Assembly (NCBI RefSeq): GCF_019679435.2
Contig: NZ_CP139781.1
Span: forward strand, 806,001-870,000
Direction: 5' to 3'
From: Actomonas aquatica
GTDB lineage: Bacteria > Verrucomicrobiota > Verrucomicrobiia > Opitutales > Opitutaceae
Length of the DNA: 64,000 nt
Shown: positions 41,368-49,375 of the stretch, piece after piece
Layout of the letters: the number at the start of each line of letters is the position of its first letter
How positions within the stretch are numbered: position 1 is the first letter of the stretch
Program-made: the position numbers and the translations under genes
The notes under the pieces: model-generated
The model's database searches: none
Told to the model about the DNA's origin: nothing
Seen by the model: the letters and a program-made list of their open reading frames with translations, nothing else

Positions 41368-43040
41368 GCCGGAGTCCTCTGGTTGCGGTTGGCGCGCTGG
41401 AATAACATGCCGCGAAACTCAAACCACTCCCCCCCTTCGTCAATGGTCCCCCACTCGTCCCGCAAGACCCATTCGGCGCCCAAAAGCCCGATCACTCTCT
41501 CTCGATCCACAAACCAGCAGGGATAGCTCGCTCGATAGATTTCCCGGGGCACCTGTTGCACGGTCAATCGATCGCCTCCTCCGCGCGTGAACCCACAGCG
41601 GTCTAGAATAACCCACTCGGTGCCACTTCGAGCAACGCAGGCGAGGGCCTCGTAGGGGTCAGGCAAATACGCCAACACGGCCGACATCAGAACCACGTCG
41701 GGCGTGGCCTCAGCGCAGCACGCCGCCAGACTGGAATAGAAATGCAGCGATTCGTTGCTGAATTCCTGCTTCCCGATCTCCGCCAAGGTTTCTTGTTCCA
41801 CCACGTGCCACGTTACTTCACCGAGCTCTGTCAGCTCGCGCCGGTGCTGCCACCAGACACTGCCCAACGCGCCACCAAAGTCCACCACGCGCAGAGTGCC
41901 TCGCCTGGAGGCGGCCGCACGCTGCAGCGCCGCCAGAAGAGGCTGATTCACCGCCGGATGATCGAACAGGACCGTATCGCGTTCCCACGCCGCCGCTCCA
42001 TCCCGCACCGCCCGCGAGGCAGCCACGACCCGCTGGCGAATTGCATCCGTCGCGTATCCGCTCGATGCCGCTCTCGCCGCCGGATAGTCCGAGTAGTCCC
42101 CGTAGAAGCCGGCAACGCCTCGACGACGGCGGATCGTTTCCACCCAAGCAGCGGGCATTCGCGCACGAAGGCGCCGTCGCCATTTCTGCGTCCACGTTTC
42201 CCGCGGGCAGGCCTTTTGCCATAGACGCCTGCAATCGGGGTGTTCCGCAACCTCTGGCCACTGCGTCGGGAGTTCGGCATTCGGCGGCAACGAATCGTTG
42301 CGCCAAGCCGTCGCCGCCGCCGCATTGGTGGCGGATTCGTCGAACCCGATGTGCTCCACGAATGACCGTGTCGGCCGCAGGCACAGCCCGTTGTGTTGAA
42401 GATGATGATACAGCCACCGCGATGCCCACGTGCGTTTCACTGCTTCGTCACGCGCCATGATCGGCAAATCAGCCCCGTAGTCGGAGGAGCCCCAACCCAT
42501 TTGTCGTGCCGCCTGCATCTTGGCTTCCGCGACTTCGTTTGGCATACCCGCCCAGGCGCGGGCATAGGTCCCCCAGACCCAACACTCCGCCCGACGATCG
42601 AAATACGAACCCTCCGCAACATGTTCCGGGGTCACTCGGGGATGGTTCCAGGCGGTGACGCTCATCACGCTCGGATTATCGGCATAGCGTTCCAGAGCGG
42701 CACACAGCCACGCATACGTCCCTGGCACACAGATCAAATCATCCTCCCAGACTACGAATGCGTCATACTCCGCCGCCGCCCTGGTCACGCCGTCCAGCAC
42801 ATTGGGACCGAGCCCCATGTTGTTATCCCGCTCGATCAACTTCAGCTCCGTCCAGTCAACCGCACGTAGCAAACGTCGGACAGCTGTGACGTCTTCGGAT
42901 TCGGAAGAATCCGTGGATTTCGCGCCATCTGCGAAGGCGAGAATCAGCGGAACCTCATTCTCCCGTAGACAACTTAAGACCCGCTCGAGGTGTTTTGGGC
43001 GGGCGTAAGCGAACAAGACTACGGGGATGCGTTGGGCCAT
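41364..43040 (-). CDS. Fusion: GNT-I-like glycosyltransferase + TIGR04325 methyltransferase-like domain
   Basis: 558 residues. The N-terminal ~290 show a GT-A fold: PVVLFAYARPKHLERVLSCL, then RDNNMGLGPNVLDGV and the metal motif FVVWEDDLICVPGTY, as in GNT-I-like/nucleotide-diphospho-sugar proteins. From ~305 the TIGR04325 pattern begins: GVAGFYGDYSDYPAARAASS, then VVDFGGALGSVWWQHR, WHVVEQ, VLAYLPDPYEAL, LDRCGF and QQVPREIYRASYPCW. TIGR04325 proteins are putative methyltransferases of polysaccharide loci, usually stand-alone. The fusion implies sugar addition and modification by one protein. It is the first gene of its - strand operon. Confidence 0.8.
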   Translation of the reverse strand: MAQRIPVVLFAYARPKHLERVLSCLRENEVPLILAFADGAKSTDSSESEDVTAVRRLLRAVDWTELKLIERDNNMGLGPNVLDGVTRAAAEYDAFVVWEDDLICVPGTYAWLCAALERYADNPSVMSVTAWNHPRVTPEHVAEGSYFDRRAECWVWGTYARAWAGMPNEVAEAKMQAARQMGWGSSDYGADLPIMARDEAVKRTWASRWLYHHLQHNGLCLRPTRSFVEHIGFDESATNAAAATAWRNDSLPPNAELPTQWPEVAEHPDCRRLWQKACPRETWTQKWRRRLRARMPAAWVETIRRRRGVAGFYGDYSDYPAARAASSGYATDAIRQRVVAASRAVRDGAAAWERDTVLFDHPAVNQPLLAALQRAAASRRGTLRVVDFGGALGSVWWQHRRELTELGEVTWHVVEQETLAEIGKQEFSNESLHFYSSLAACCAEATPDVVLMSAVLAYLPDPYEALACVARSGTEWVILDRCGFTRGGGDRLTVQQVPREIYRASYPCWFVDRERVIGLLGAEWVLRDEWGTIDEGGEWFEFRGMLFQRANRNQRTPA

Positions 43041-43153
43041 CAGCGGAGCGCGGAGATAAGGCCATCGTCACTAAGGGCATAGCAAGTCTCGGATTGCCGC
43101 TGGACGCGCTATTTCGTTTGTATCCGCGGAGCAGATAAATTGCCCTCCCGCCT

Positions 43154-44152
43154 ATGCCATTTACCTCGCGCGGACCGAACTACGCCGGTCGCCGTGTGCT
43201 CATCACCGGCGGACTGGGCTTCATCGGCTCCAACTTGGCCCGCGCGCTCGTGCGGCAGGGCGCCCGGGTCACCATCGTTGATTCACTGATTCCCGAATAT
43301 GGCGGCAACCGGCGCAACCTCCACGGCATTGCCTCCAAGGTCACCGTCAACATCTCCGATGTGCGCGACCGCCATGCCATGCCGGTGTTCGTCAAAGACC
43401 AGGACGTGCTCTTTAACCTTGCGGGGCAGACCAGTCACATGGACTCGATGACCGATCCTGACACCGATCTCGAGATCAATGCCCGCGCCCAGCTCTCCAT
43501 CCTCGAGGCCTGCCGCCATCACAATCCCGACCTGCGCATCGTTTTTGCCTCCACGCGTCAGTTGTATGGGAAACCTCAATACCTGCCGGTGGATGAAAAA
43601 CATCCGCTCAATCCGGTGGATGTGAACGGCATCAACAAGCTCGCCGGCGAACACTACCATTTGCTCTACCATCAGGTTTACGGCCTCAAAACTTCGGTGC
43701 TGCGCCTGACCAATACAATCGGTCCGCGGATGCGTATCCGCGACGCCCGCCAAACCTTCCTTGGCATTTGGATCCGCCAGGCCCTCAAAGGGGAACCGTT
43801 TGAGGTGTGGGGCGGTGACCAGCTGCGGGACTTTAGCTACGTCGATGATGCCGTATCGGCCTTTCTACTCTGCGGTGCCTCCTCCGCCGCCGATGGACGC
43901 GTCTTCAACGTTGGTGGTTGCGCCCCGATAGACCTCAAGGATTTGGCCGATCAGCTTGTGGCCTTGGTTCCCGGTTCGAGCTACCGCCAACGTCGCTTTC
44001 CCGCCGCGCGCAAAGCCATCGATATCGGCCACTACTACGCCGACGACTCCGCTCTGCGCGAAACACTCGACTGGGCCCCCCGCACCAATCTGAAAACCGC
44101 CCTGCAACGCACGGTTTCCTTCTTCCAGCGCGAGCTCGCTCACTACGCATGA
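43154..44152 (+). CDS. NAD-dependent epimerase/dehydratase-like protein (nucleotide sugar)
   Basis: 332 residues, extended-SDR architecture. The Rossmann motif is RRVLITGGLGFIGSNLARAL, followed by VDSLIPEYGG and LFNLAGQTSHMDSMTDP. The active-site region reads FASTRQLYGKP ... NPVDVNGINKLAGEHYH: the Lys of YxxxK is present but the Tyr is replaced by Asn. The C-terminal half has LRDFSYVDDAVSAFL and RVFNVGG, as in nucleotide-sugar epimerases. It likely produces or modifies the NDP-sugar used by the aminotransferase encoded next, whose ATG overlaps its TGA (44149-44152). The exact reaction is uncertain given the missing Tyr. Confidence 0.82.
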   Translation: MPFTSRGPNYAGRRVLITGGLGFIGSNLARALVRQGARVTIVDSLIPEYGGNRRNLHGIASKVTVNISDVRDRHAMPVFVKDQDVLFNLAGQTSHMDSMTDPDTDLEINARAQLSILEACRHHNPDLRIVFASTRQLYGKPQYLPVDEKHPLNPVDVNGINKLAGEHYHLLYHQVYGLKTSVLRLTNTIGPRMRIRDARQTFLGIWIRQALKGEPFEVWGGDQLRDFSYVDDAVSAFLLCGASSAADGRVFNVGGCAPIDLKDLADQLVALVPGSSYRQRRFPAARKAIDIGHYYADDSALRETLDWAPRTNLKTALQRTVSFFQRELAHYA

Positions 44153-45267
44153 CAACCGCGAGCTTCATTCCCGTCGCCAATCCTCAAGCCGGCTTGGCGC
44201 CGCTCATGCCCGAACTGCAGGCGGCGATCGAGCGAGTCCTGCAAAGTGGCCGCTACGTGCTCGGCGCCGAGGTGACGGCGTTCGAGGCAGAATTTGCGAA
44301 CTTTATTGGTGCCGAGGCCTGCGTCGGTGTCGCCAACGGCACCGACGCTTTGGAACTGGCTTTACGCTCCGTCGGCGTCGGCCCGGGAGACGAAGTGCTC
44401 ACGGTCGCCAATACCGTCACCGCTACCGCCAGCGCCATCGCAGCTATCGGCGCGCGCCCTCGTTTCGTCGAGGTGGATAAGTCGACCTTTAACATGTGCC
44501 CAGATGCCCTCGCGACCGCGCTCCAAAGCGGTTCGGCCAAGGCCATCGTGCCCGTGCATCTTTATGGTGGTCCGGCCGACTTGACTGCCATCTGTGATTT
44601 AGCCGCCCGCTACGGCATCCCCGTCGTGGAAGACTGTGCCCAAGCCGTAGGCGCAACCTGGGCGGACCGCCCCGTGGGAAGTTGGGGCCAGGCCGCCGCG
44701 TTCAGCTTCTATCCCACCAAAAATCTCGGTTGTCTCGGCGACGGCGGAGCGATCGTCACCCGCGACCTCACCGTGGCCGAACGCGCGCGCGCGCTGCGGC
44801 AATACGGCTGGCAACAGCGCTACGTCGCAACCGATTCCGGCGGCCGCAACAGCCGCTTGGACGAGATTCAAGCCGCGGTTCTGCGCACGCTTTTGCCCCA
44901 TCTGCCGGCGTTCAACCAACGCCGTCGCGAGATCGCCCAACGCTACCTCGAGCAACTAGCCGAGGTCTCGCACTTGGTAACGCTACCGTCGGAGCTTCCC
45001 AAGGCACATCACGTTTATCACCAGTTCGTCGTGCGCGCCTCTGAGCGAGATGCGCTGCAAACGCGCCTAGCCGCAGCCGGCGTCGGGACCGCCGTGCTCT
45101 ACCCCGAACCGATCCACCGCCAGCCCGCCTTCGCTCAACCTGATTTGTCGCTGCCCGTCACCGAACGCTGCTGTGCGGAACTCCTCTGCCTGCCAATCTA
45201 TCCGGGGCTCGAAGAAGCCCACGTAGATCGAGTCAGCCGCGAGCTTATCAGCGCGCTGCAGGCCTGA
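44149..45267 (+). CDS. DegT/DnrJ/EryC1/StrS-family sugar aminotransferase
   Basis: 372 residues from the ATG at 44149; the open frame upstream to 43918 overlaps the epimerase gene. PLP enzyme of the sugar aminotransferase family: GRYVLGAEVTAFEAEFANF, VGVANGTDALELALRSVGVG, VVEDCAQAVGATW and the Schiff-base Lys in FSFYPTKNLGCLGDGGA. The C-terminus has the LLCLPIYPGLEEAHVDRV helix. It would convert an NDP-ketosugar to an aminosugar, probably the product of the preceding epimerase-like protein. Followed by a strong terminator at 45297. Confidence 0.92.
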   Translation: MTTASFIPVANPQAGLAPLMPELQAAIERVLQSGRYVLGAEVTAFEAEFANFIGAEACVGVANGTDALELALRSVGVGPGDEVLTVANTVTATASAIAAIGARPRFVEVDKSTFNMCPDALATALQSGSAKAIVPVHLYGGPADLTAICDLAARYGIPVVEDCAQAVGATWADRPVGSWGQAAAFSFYPTKNLGCLGDGGAIVTRDLTVAERARALRQYGWQQRYVATDSGGRNSRLDEIQAAVLRTLLPHLPAFNQRRREIAQRYLEQLAEVSHLVTLPSELPKAHHVYHQFVVRASERDALQTRLAAAGVGTAVLYPEPIHRQPAFAQPDLSLPVTERCCAELLCLPIYPGLEEAHVDRVSRELISALQA

Positions 45268-45296
45268 GCTGCCTCATCAACAGCCCTCATCCATGA

Positions 45297-45341
45297 TGCA
45301 AAAAGCCGGTTCGGAAAAACCGAACCGGCTTGAGTTGTTTA
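45297..45341. terminator. Bidirectional rho-independent terminator
   Basis: A perfect 12-bp stem, AAGCCGGTTCGG (45303-45314) with CCGAACCGGCTT (45320-45331), and an A5 loop. On the - strand the stem is followed by TTTTTGC, on the + strand by TGAGTTGTTT. It separates the aminotransferase (ends 45267) from the - strand small gene ending at 45359, serving both. Confidence 0.88.
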
Positions 45342-45358
45342 AATTGGGTTCACTCCCC

Positions 45359-45511
45359 TCAGTCGCTGCCTCGGCTCAGGTCCGGGCGGGCGGAGTGATC
45401 TTGCGCTTCGGTGCCCTTTTCCAACTCGTTGCGAAACTCTCGCATCCGGCGCTTCTGCTCTTCGGTCGAGGACACGTCTTTCTTCGGGTGGATTTGTTTT
45501 TCAGAGGCCAT
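45359..45511 (-). CDS. Small hydrophilic protein, 50 aa, unknown
   Basis: A clean ORF from the ATG at 45511 to TGA at 45359, beginning MASEKQIHPKKDVSSTEEQK and ending DLSRGSD. It is highly charged (Lys, Arg, Glu, Asp over a third of residues), without hydrophobic segments, and predicted mostly helical or disordered. The middle EQKRRMREFRNELEKGTEAQ looks like one amphipathic helix. It stops 18 bp from the bidirectional terminator, which would end its transcript, and a 54-bp gap separates it from the upstream gene. No family recognised. Short length makes it only a candidate. Confidence 0.5.
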   Translation of the reverse strand: MASEKQIHPKKDVSSTEEQKRRMREFRNELEKGTEAQDHSARPDLSRGSD

Positions 45512-45565
45512 ACCTGCACTGAACAGTTTCCCGCCAAACGGTTCCCGCTTTCCGGGTAGTGAGGC

Positions 45566-46228
45566 TCACGCCGCCAAAGCGTGGCCTTGGCTGGCCGGGG
45601 CCACCGGACGAGCCGCCGCCTCGTGATGCTGCCAGAGGATCGCACGCACTCGCGTCAGATCACGCACCGGCAGGTCGGGATCGAGTCGATCGAGATGATC
45701 GAGGCAGGCGCGAGTCGACGGGAAACCGAGCCACTCCAGCACCGCAAACATCGTGCCGCGCTCCCGCACCGCGTTGAGCTCGGCCCACTCCGGCAGGCTT
45801 TCGCGCAGATCGGCATGCGCCGCGACCAGCAGCGCGATCACCGGGTTCTCCAGAAAGTCCTCCGTCAGCGCCGGGGTGTAAGCCAACGCCGCCAGCGCAT
45901 GCAGGCGATGGAAGCTGAACCGCTCCACCAGCTGCCCCCATTCGCTCGGACAGAACTCCAGGTAGGCATTCCACTGGCGCTTGGTCAGCGACACCGCCCC
46001 GTTGCAGAACGAGTCACTGCGCGGGTCCGGCGTGTAGGGGCGCCACAGGCCCGGGGCGATTTCCTTCTCAAACGCGACCTCGGGCCACATCGTCACCCGA
46101 TGCCCGACCCCGTGGTGATACCACAACAGCTCCGGTCCGTGGCGCGGCGGCACGGGTGCGTTGCTCGCGCGACGGCGGTTTTGGGAGGAGCGGGACGAGG
46201 AAGAACGGCGGCGAGTGGTGAAGTTCAT
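45566..46228 (-). CDS. Unrecognised 220-residue protein, divergent from a WYL regulator
   Basis: Start placed at the ATG at 46228 (alternative MRGM at 46237); the open frame runs to 46867 but overlaps the divergent regulator gene. The first ~25 residues are Arg/Ser-rich and disordered (TTRRRSSSSRSSQNRRR). The rest is mostly helical and Trp/Leu-rich; distinctive stretches are GPELLWYHHGVGHRVTMWPE, VSLTKRQWNAYLEFCPSEW and FAVLEWLGFPSTRACLDHL. The latter resembles no named family known to me. It shares a 69-bp divergent promoter region with the WYL regulator and is probably controlled by it. Function unknown. Confidence 0.68.
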   Translation of the reverse strand: MNFTTRRRSSSSRSSQNRRRASNAPVPPRHGPELLWYHHGVGHRVTMWPEVAFEKEIAPGLWRPYTPDPRSDSFCNGAVSLTKRQWNAYLEFCPSEWGQLVERFSFHRLHALAALAYTPALTEDFLENPVIALLVAAHADLRESLPEWAELNAVRERGTMFAVLEWLGFPSTRACLDHLDRLDPDLPVRDLTRVRAILWQHHEAAARPVAPASQGHALAA

Positions 46229-46251
46229 GCCGCGCATCCTACGCGTGGGGG

Positions 46252-46270
46252 TGAGACATAGGTTGTCCCA
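46252..46270. promoter_or_regulatory. Possible operator in the WYL-regulator divergent promoter
   Basis: TGAGACATAGGTTGTCCCA is an imperfect dyad, TGaGACA-N5-TGTCcCA (one mismatch in 7-bp arms), lying between the two divergent genes, 27 bp upstream of the regulator's ATG. Autoregulation through this site is inference. Confidence 0.35.
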
Positions 46271-46297
46271 TACCAGAAAATTCCTCAAAAAACTTCC

Positions 46298-47290
46298 ATG
46301 CCTCCCGATTCCGCTGCCGGCTTCCGCTCCCGCTTCTCTGTCGAACGTATGCTTCGCATTCACGAACGGCTTCGCGATGGCGACGCCGTCAACTGCACCC
46401 AACTGGCCCGCGAGATGGAGGTTTCCCGCAAAACCATCCAGCGCGACATCGACCACATGCGCGACCGCCTCGGCCTGCCCCTCGAGTATGATCGCGCCGC
46501 GCACTCCTACGCTTACACCGCCCCTGTCGAAGCCTTCCCCACCGTGCAGATGAGCGAAGGCGACGCGGTCGCCCTCTTTGTTGCCGAGCGCGCTCTGGAG
46601 CCCCTTCGCGGCACCCCGCTCTTCGACCGTCTGCGTGCGACCTTTGATAAGCTGACCGCCAACCTCAAAGGCACCGTCGACATCACCGCCGACGATCACG
46701 ATGCGGTTTCCTTTCGTCACTTCGGCGAAGGTCGCACCAATGCCGCCGCCTTCGACGCCCTGCAAAAAGCCCGCGACCAACACCGCGAAGTGACCTTCAA
46801 TTATCGCAAGCCGGGCGCTGAATCCGCGACCGAAGAGCGCCGCGTGCGCCCCTACCATCTCACCCATCGCGACAATCTCTGGTATCTCGTCGCCTACGAC
46901 TGCGCGCGCGCGGCCCTGCGCACCTTCGCCTTGCCTCGCATGAGCGAAGTCAACCTCACTCGCACCCGCTTCGAACTCCCCGCCGATTTCGATCCGTCCG
47001 CCTTTTTCTCATCGGCTCTGGGGGTCGTGGAGGGTAAAGGTGATTTCGCGATCCACATCCGCTTCGCCGCCACCGTCGCCCATCGCATCGAGGAACGCGA
47101 CTGGCACGAATCTCAACGCCTCGAACGGCGCCGCGATGGCTCGGTCGATCTGCACCTGCGCCTCAGTTCGCTCGTCGAGATTGAGCGCTGGGTGCTCGGC
47201 TGGGGCGACCAGGCCGAGGTGCTGGCTCCGACCGAACTCCGCAACCAACTCGCCCAAACCACCGCAGCGATGGCCGCCCGCTACAACTGA
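46298..47290 (+). CDS. WYL-domain transcriptional regulator
   Basis: 330 residues. An HTH_11-type winged helix at the N-terminus (FSVERMLRIHERLRDGD, then LAREMEVSRKTIQRDIDHMR) is followed by the WYL domain (~150-230) with PYHLTHRDNLWYLVAYD, and a C-terminal WCX extension (~240-325, ending WVLGWGDQAEVLAPTELRNQ). WYL proteins bind small ligands or nucleic acids and regulate diverse genes, including DNA-damage and phage-defence functions. Divergent from the unrecognised gene at 46228; the intergenic dyad at 46252 may be its site. Confidence 0.88.
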   Translation: MPPDSAAGFRSRFSVERMLRIHERLRDGDAVNCTQLAREMEVSRKTIQRDIDHMRDRLGLPLEYDRAAHSYAYTAPVEAFPTVQMSEGDAVALFVAERALEPLRGTPLFDRLRATFDKLTANLKGTVDITADDHDAVSFRHFGEGRTNAAAFDALQKARDQHREVTFNYRKPGAESATEERRVRPYHLTHRDNLWYLVAYDCARAALRTFALPRMSEVNLTRTRFELPADFDPSAFFSSALGVVEGKGDFAIHIRFAATVAHRIEERDWHESQRLERRRDGSVDLHLRLSSLVEIERWVLGWGDQAEVLAPTELRNQLAQTTAAMAARYN

Positions 47291-47346
47291 AGCGCCCCCT
47301 TGTCCCCATACCGTTTCGTCCCCAGGCTCTCGTTTTACCCCACCCC

Positions 47347-48819
47347 ATGAAACAACTCCGCCTCGTCTGCGGCCTTCTCGCCATGTGCGCCGCCCCTCTT
47401 CCCCATTCGCTCGCTGACTCTCCCGTATCCGACCCGTGGGCACCGCTGGATGCCCGGCCCAACCCCGCGTGGTGGTCCGACGCCAAGTTTGGCCTCTTCA
47501 TCCACTGGGGCCCCTACGCCGTGCCCGCCTTCTCTGCGGAGAAACAATACGCGGAATGGTATTGGATGGCGCTCCGAGACCGCAGCCGGCCCGACCACGC
47601 CGCCGTCAAAGCCTTTCACAACGCAACCTACGGTCCCGACTTCGACTACCGCGACTTCGCGCCCGATTTCACCGCGCAGTTTTTTGATCCTCAAGCCTGG
47701 GCCCAGCTCTTTGCCCGCTCCGGAGCCCGCTACGTTGTGCTGACCTCCAAACACCACGACGGCTTCGCCCTCTGGCCCAGTGCCGAGGCCTCCCGCACAT
47801 GGGGTCGCCCGTGGAACGCGGTGGAGGTCGGTCCTCAACGCGACGTGCTCGGCGATATCGCGACCGCGACACGCGAAGCCGGACTGAAATTCGGCATCTA
47901 TTTTTCGCTCTACGAATGGTTCAACCCACTCTACCGCGAAGACCCCGAACGTTACGTCGCCGAACACATGATGCCTCAGTTCAAAGACGTGGTGACGCGC
48001 TACGCACCTGCCGTGATTTTCTCCGACGGCGAATGGGATCACCCTTCGGCCACCTGGCGTTCGCCCGAACTCCTCGCGTGGTTATTCAACGAGTCCCCGG
48101 CCGCCGCCGATGTGGTTGTAAACGATCGTTGGGGCTCCGAAACGCGCCACGCCCACGGCGGGTATTATACCACTGAATACGGTTCCGGCATGGCCGACGC
48201 CACGTATCCGTGGGAGGAGAACCGCGGCATGGGCCATTCCTACGGCTATAGCCGCACGGAGAACCTCGCGGATTACACGACCGGACGTGAGTTCATTCTC
48301 ATGCTCGCCGACATCGTCAGTCGCGGCGGAAACTTCCTGCTCAACATCGGTCCCACCGCCGACGGTCGCATCCCTGTCATCATGCAACAGCGCCTCACCG
48401 ATATCGGCGACTGGCTCGCGATCAACGGTGAGGCGATCTACGGCACCCGCCCGTGGATACGCTCAACCCAATGGAGTGCGGGCACGGTGCGCGACCAGGA
48501 ACGCGGCCAATACAAATCCGGTTACGACATCCTAAAACTGACCGTCGCCCCCGAAGCCGGCATGGCCGTCAAAGAACTCATGTTCACCCGCCAGGGCTCC
48601 GACCTCTTTGCGATCTGCCCCGCGCTACCGCCGACCCAGCTGCGCATCCGCGATCTCACCCCGGCCACCGACACCCTCGTCACGCTTCTGGGCTATGCCA
48701 CGCCGCTCGCATGGACCACCGAGGGCGACGATACCCTCATCACGCTTCCCGATCTCGATGTGAGTCGTGACGGTGGTCGCGCGGCCTACGTCTTCAAACT
48801 CGCCGGCGCGCTGGAGTGA
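47347..48819 (+). CDS. Secreted alpha-L-fucosidase, GH29
   Basis: 490 residues with a signal peptide (MKQLRLVCGLLAMCAAPLPH, cleavage near LAD). The catalytic barrel begins WWSDAKFGLFIHWGPYAVPA, a GH29 hallmark, with YVVLTSKHHDGFALWPS and the probable nucleophile Asp in VIFSDGEWDHPS. YYTTEYGSGMAD and NFLLNIGPTADGRIP complete the family pattern. A beta-sandwich domain follows from about residue 390. It would remove terminal fucose from polysaccharides in the periplasm or outside. It stands alone between WYL and ndk, 56 bp after the regulator, so co-transcription is possible but unproven. Confidence 0.92.
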   Translation: MKQLRLVCGLLAMCAAPLPHSLADSPVSDPWAPLDARPNPAWWSDAKFGLFIHWGPYAVPAFSAEKQYAEWYWMALRDRSRPDHAAVKAFHNATYGPDFDYRDFAPDFTAQFFDPQAWAQLFARSGARYVVLTSKHHDGFALWPSAEASRTWGRPWNAVEVGPQRDVLGDIATATREAGLKFGIYFSLYEWFNPLYREDPERYVAEHMMPQFKDVVTRYAPAVIFSDGEWDHPSATWRSPELLAWLFNESPAAADVVVNDRWGSETRHAHGGYYTTEYGSGMADATYPWEENRGMGHSYGYSRTENLADYTTGREFILMLADIVSRGGNFLLNIGPTADGRIPVIMQQRLTDIGDWLAINGEAIYGTRPWIRSTQWSAGTVRDQERGQYKSGYDILKLTVAPEAGMAVKELMFTRQGSDLFAICPALPPTQLRIRDLTPATDTLVTLLGYATPLAWTTEGDDTLITLPDLDVSRDGGRAAYVFKLAGALE

Positions 48820-48837
48820 TTCCCCAGCACCGCCCAC

Positions 48838-48865
48838 AAAAAACCCGCGCCGACTGGGGCGCGGG
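48838..48865 (-). terminator. Rho-independent terminator for ndk
   Basis: An 8-bp stem, CCCGCGCC (48844-48851) with GGCGCGGG (48858-48865), and a 6-base loop; read on the - strand it is followed by TTTTTT. It lies just beyond the ndk stop and may also limit read-through from the fucosidase. Confidence 0.82.
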
Positions 48866-48893
48866 TCGCAAAACGAATCCTGAGAACGGATGA

Positions 48894-49310
48894 TTAACCG
48901 TAGATCTCCGACTCCTCGAAGAAACGAGCGAGTTCGATCTTGGCGTTCTCGTCGCTGTCGGAGGCGTGCACCACGTTGACCATCATGTCGGTGCCGAAGT
49001 CACCACGGATGGTGCCCTGCGGGGCCTTGGTGGAATCCGTCGGGCCGAGGAGCTCGCGCACCTTGGCGACCACGCCTTCACCCTTGAGGGCGGCGACCAC
49101 CACCGGGCGAGAACTCATGAAGTTCTCAATCTCGGGGTAGAACGGCTTGTCCGCGACGTGCGCGTAGTGCTCACGGAGCTTCTCCGAAGTGAGCTGGATC
49201 ATCTTGGCGCCGACCAACGAAAAACCGGCCGCTTCGAAGCGAGCCAGCACTTGGCCAACGAGACCCTTTTCCATGCAATCGGGCTTAAAGATAATGAATG
49301 TCTTGTCCAT
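48894..49310 (-). CDS. ndk: Nucleoside diphosphate kinase
   Basis: 138 residues, normal Ndk length. TFIIFKPDCMEKGLVGQVL at the N-terminus, PFYPEIENFMSSRPVVVAAL, the loop GPTDSTKAPQGTIRGDFGTD and the phosphohistidine in NVVHASDSDENA are all present, so the active site is intact. It transfers the gamma-phosphate from ATP to NDPs to balance the NTP pools. Single-gene unit: terminator just downstream, 65-bp gap upstream. Confidence 0.96.
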   Translation of the reverse strand: MDKTFIIFKPDCMEKGLVGQVLARFEAAGFSLVGAKMIQLTSEKLREHYAHVADKPFYPEIENFMSSRPVVVAALKGEGVVAKVRELLGPTDSTKAPQGTIRGDFGTDMMVNVVHASDSDENAKIELARFFEESEIYG

Positions 49311-49375
49311 AAAACCGCGGACTGAACCAAGCCAGCACCCATAAGGCTAGCTCATTTTCACGGCTTAATAATCAA

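Noticed and set aside
43094..43123. TTGCCG-N18-TTGTAT as a sigma-70 promoter for the epimerase gene
   Set aside because: Only a weak match, with no supporting spacing or upstream element; not strong enough to list.
46229..46867. Extension of the unrecognised 220-residue protein to 433 residues
   Set aside because: The extra part runs antisense through the WYL regulator gene and the conserved-looking sequence begins only at 46228.
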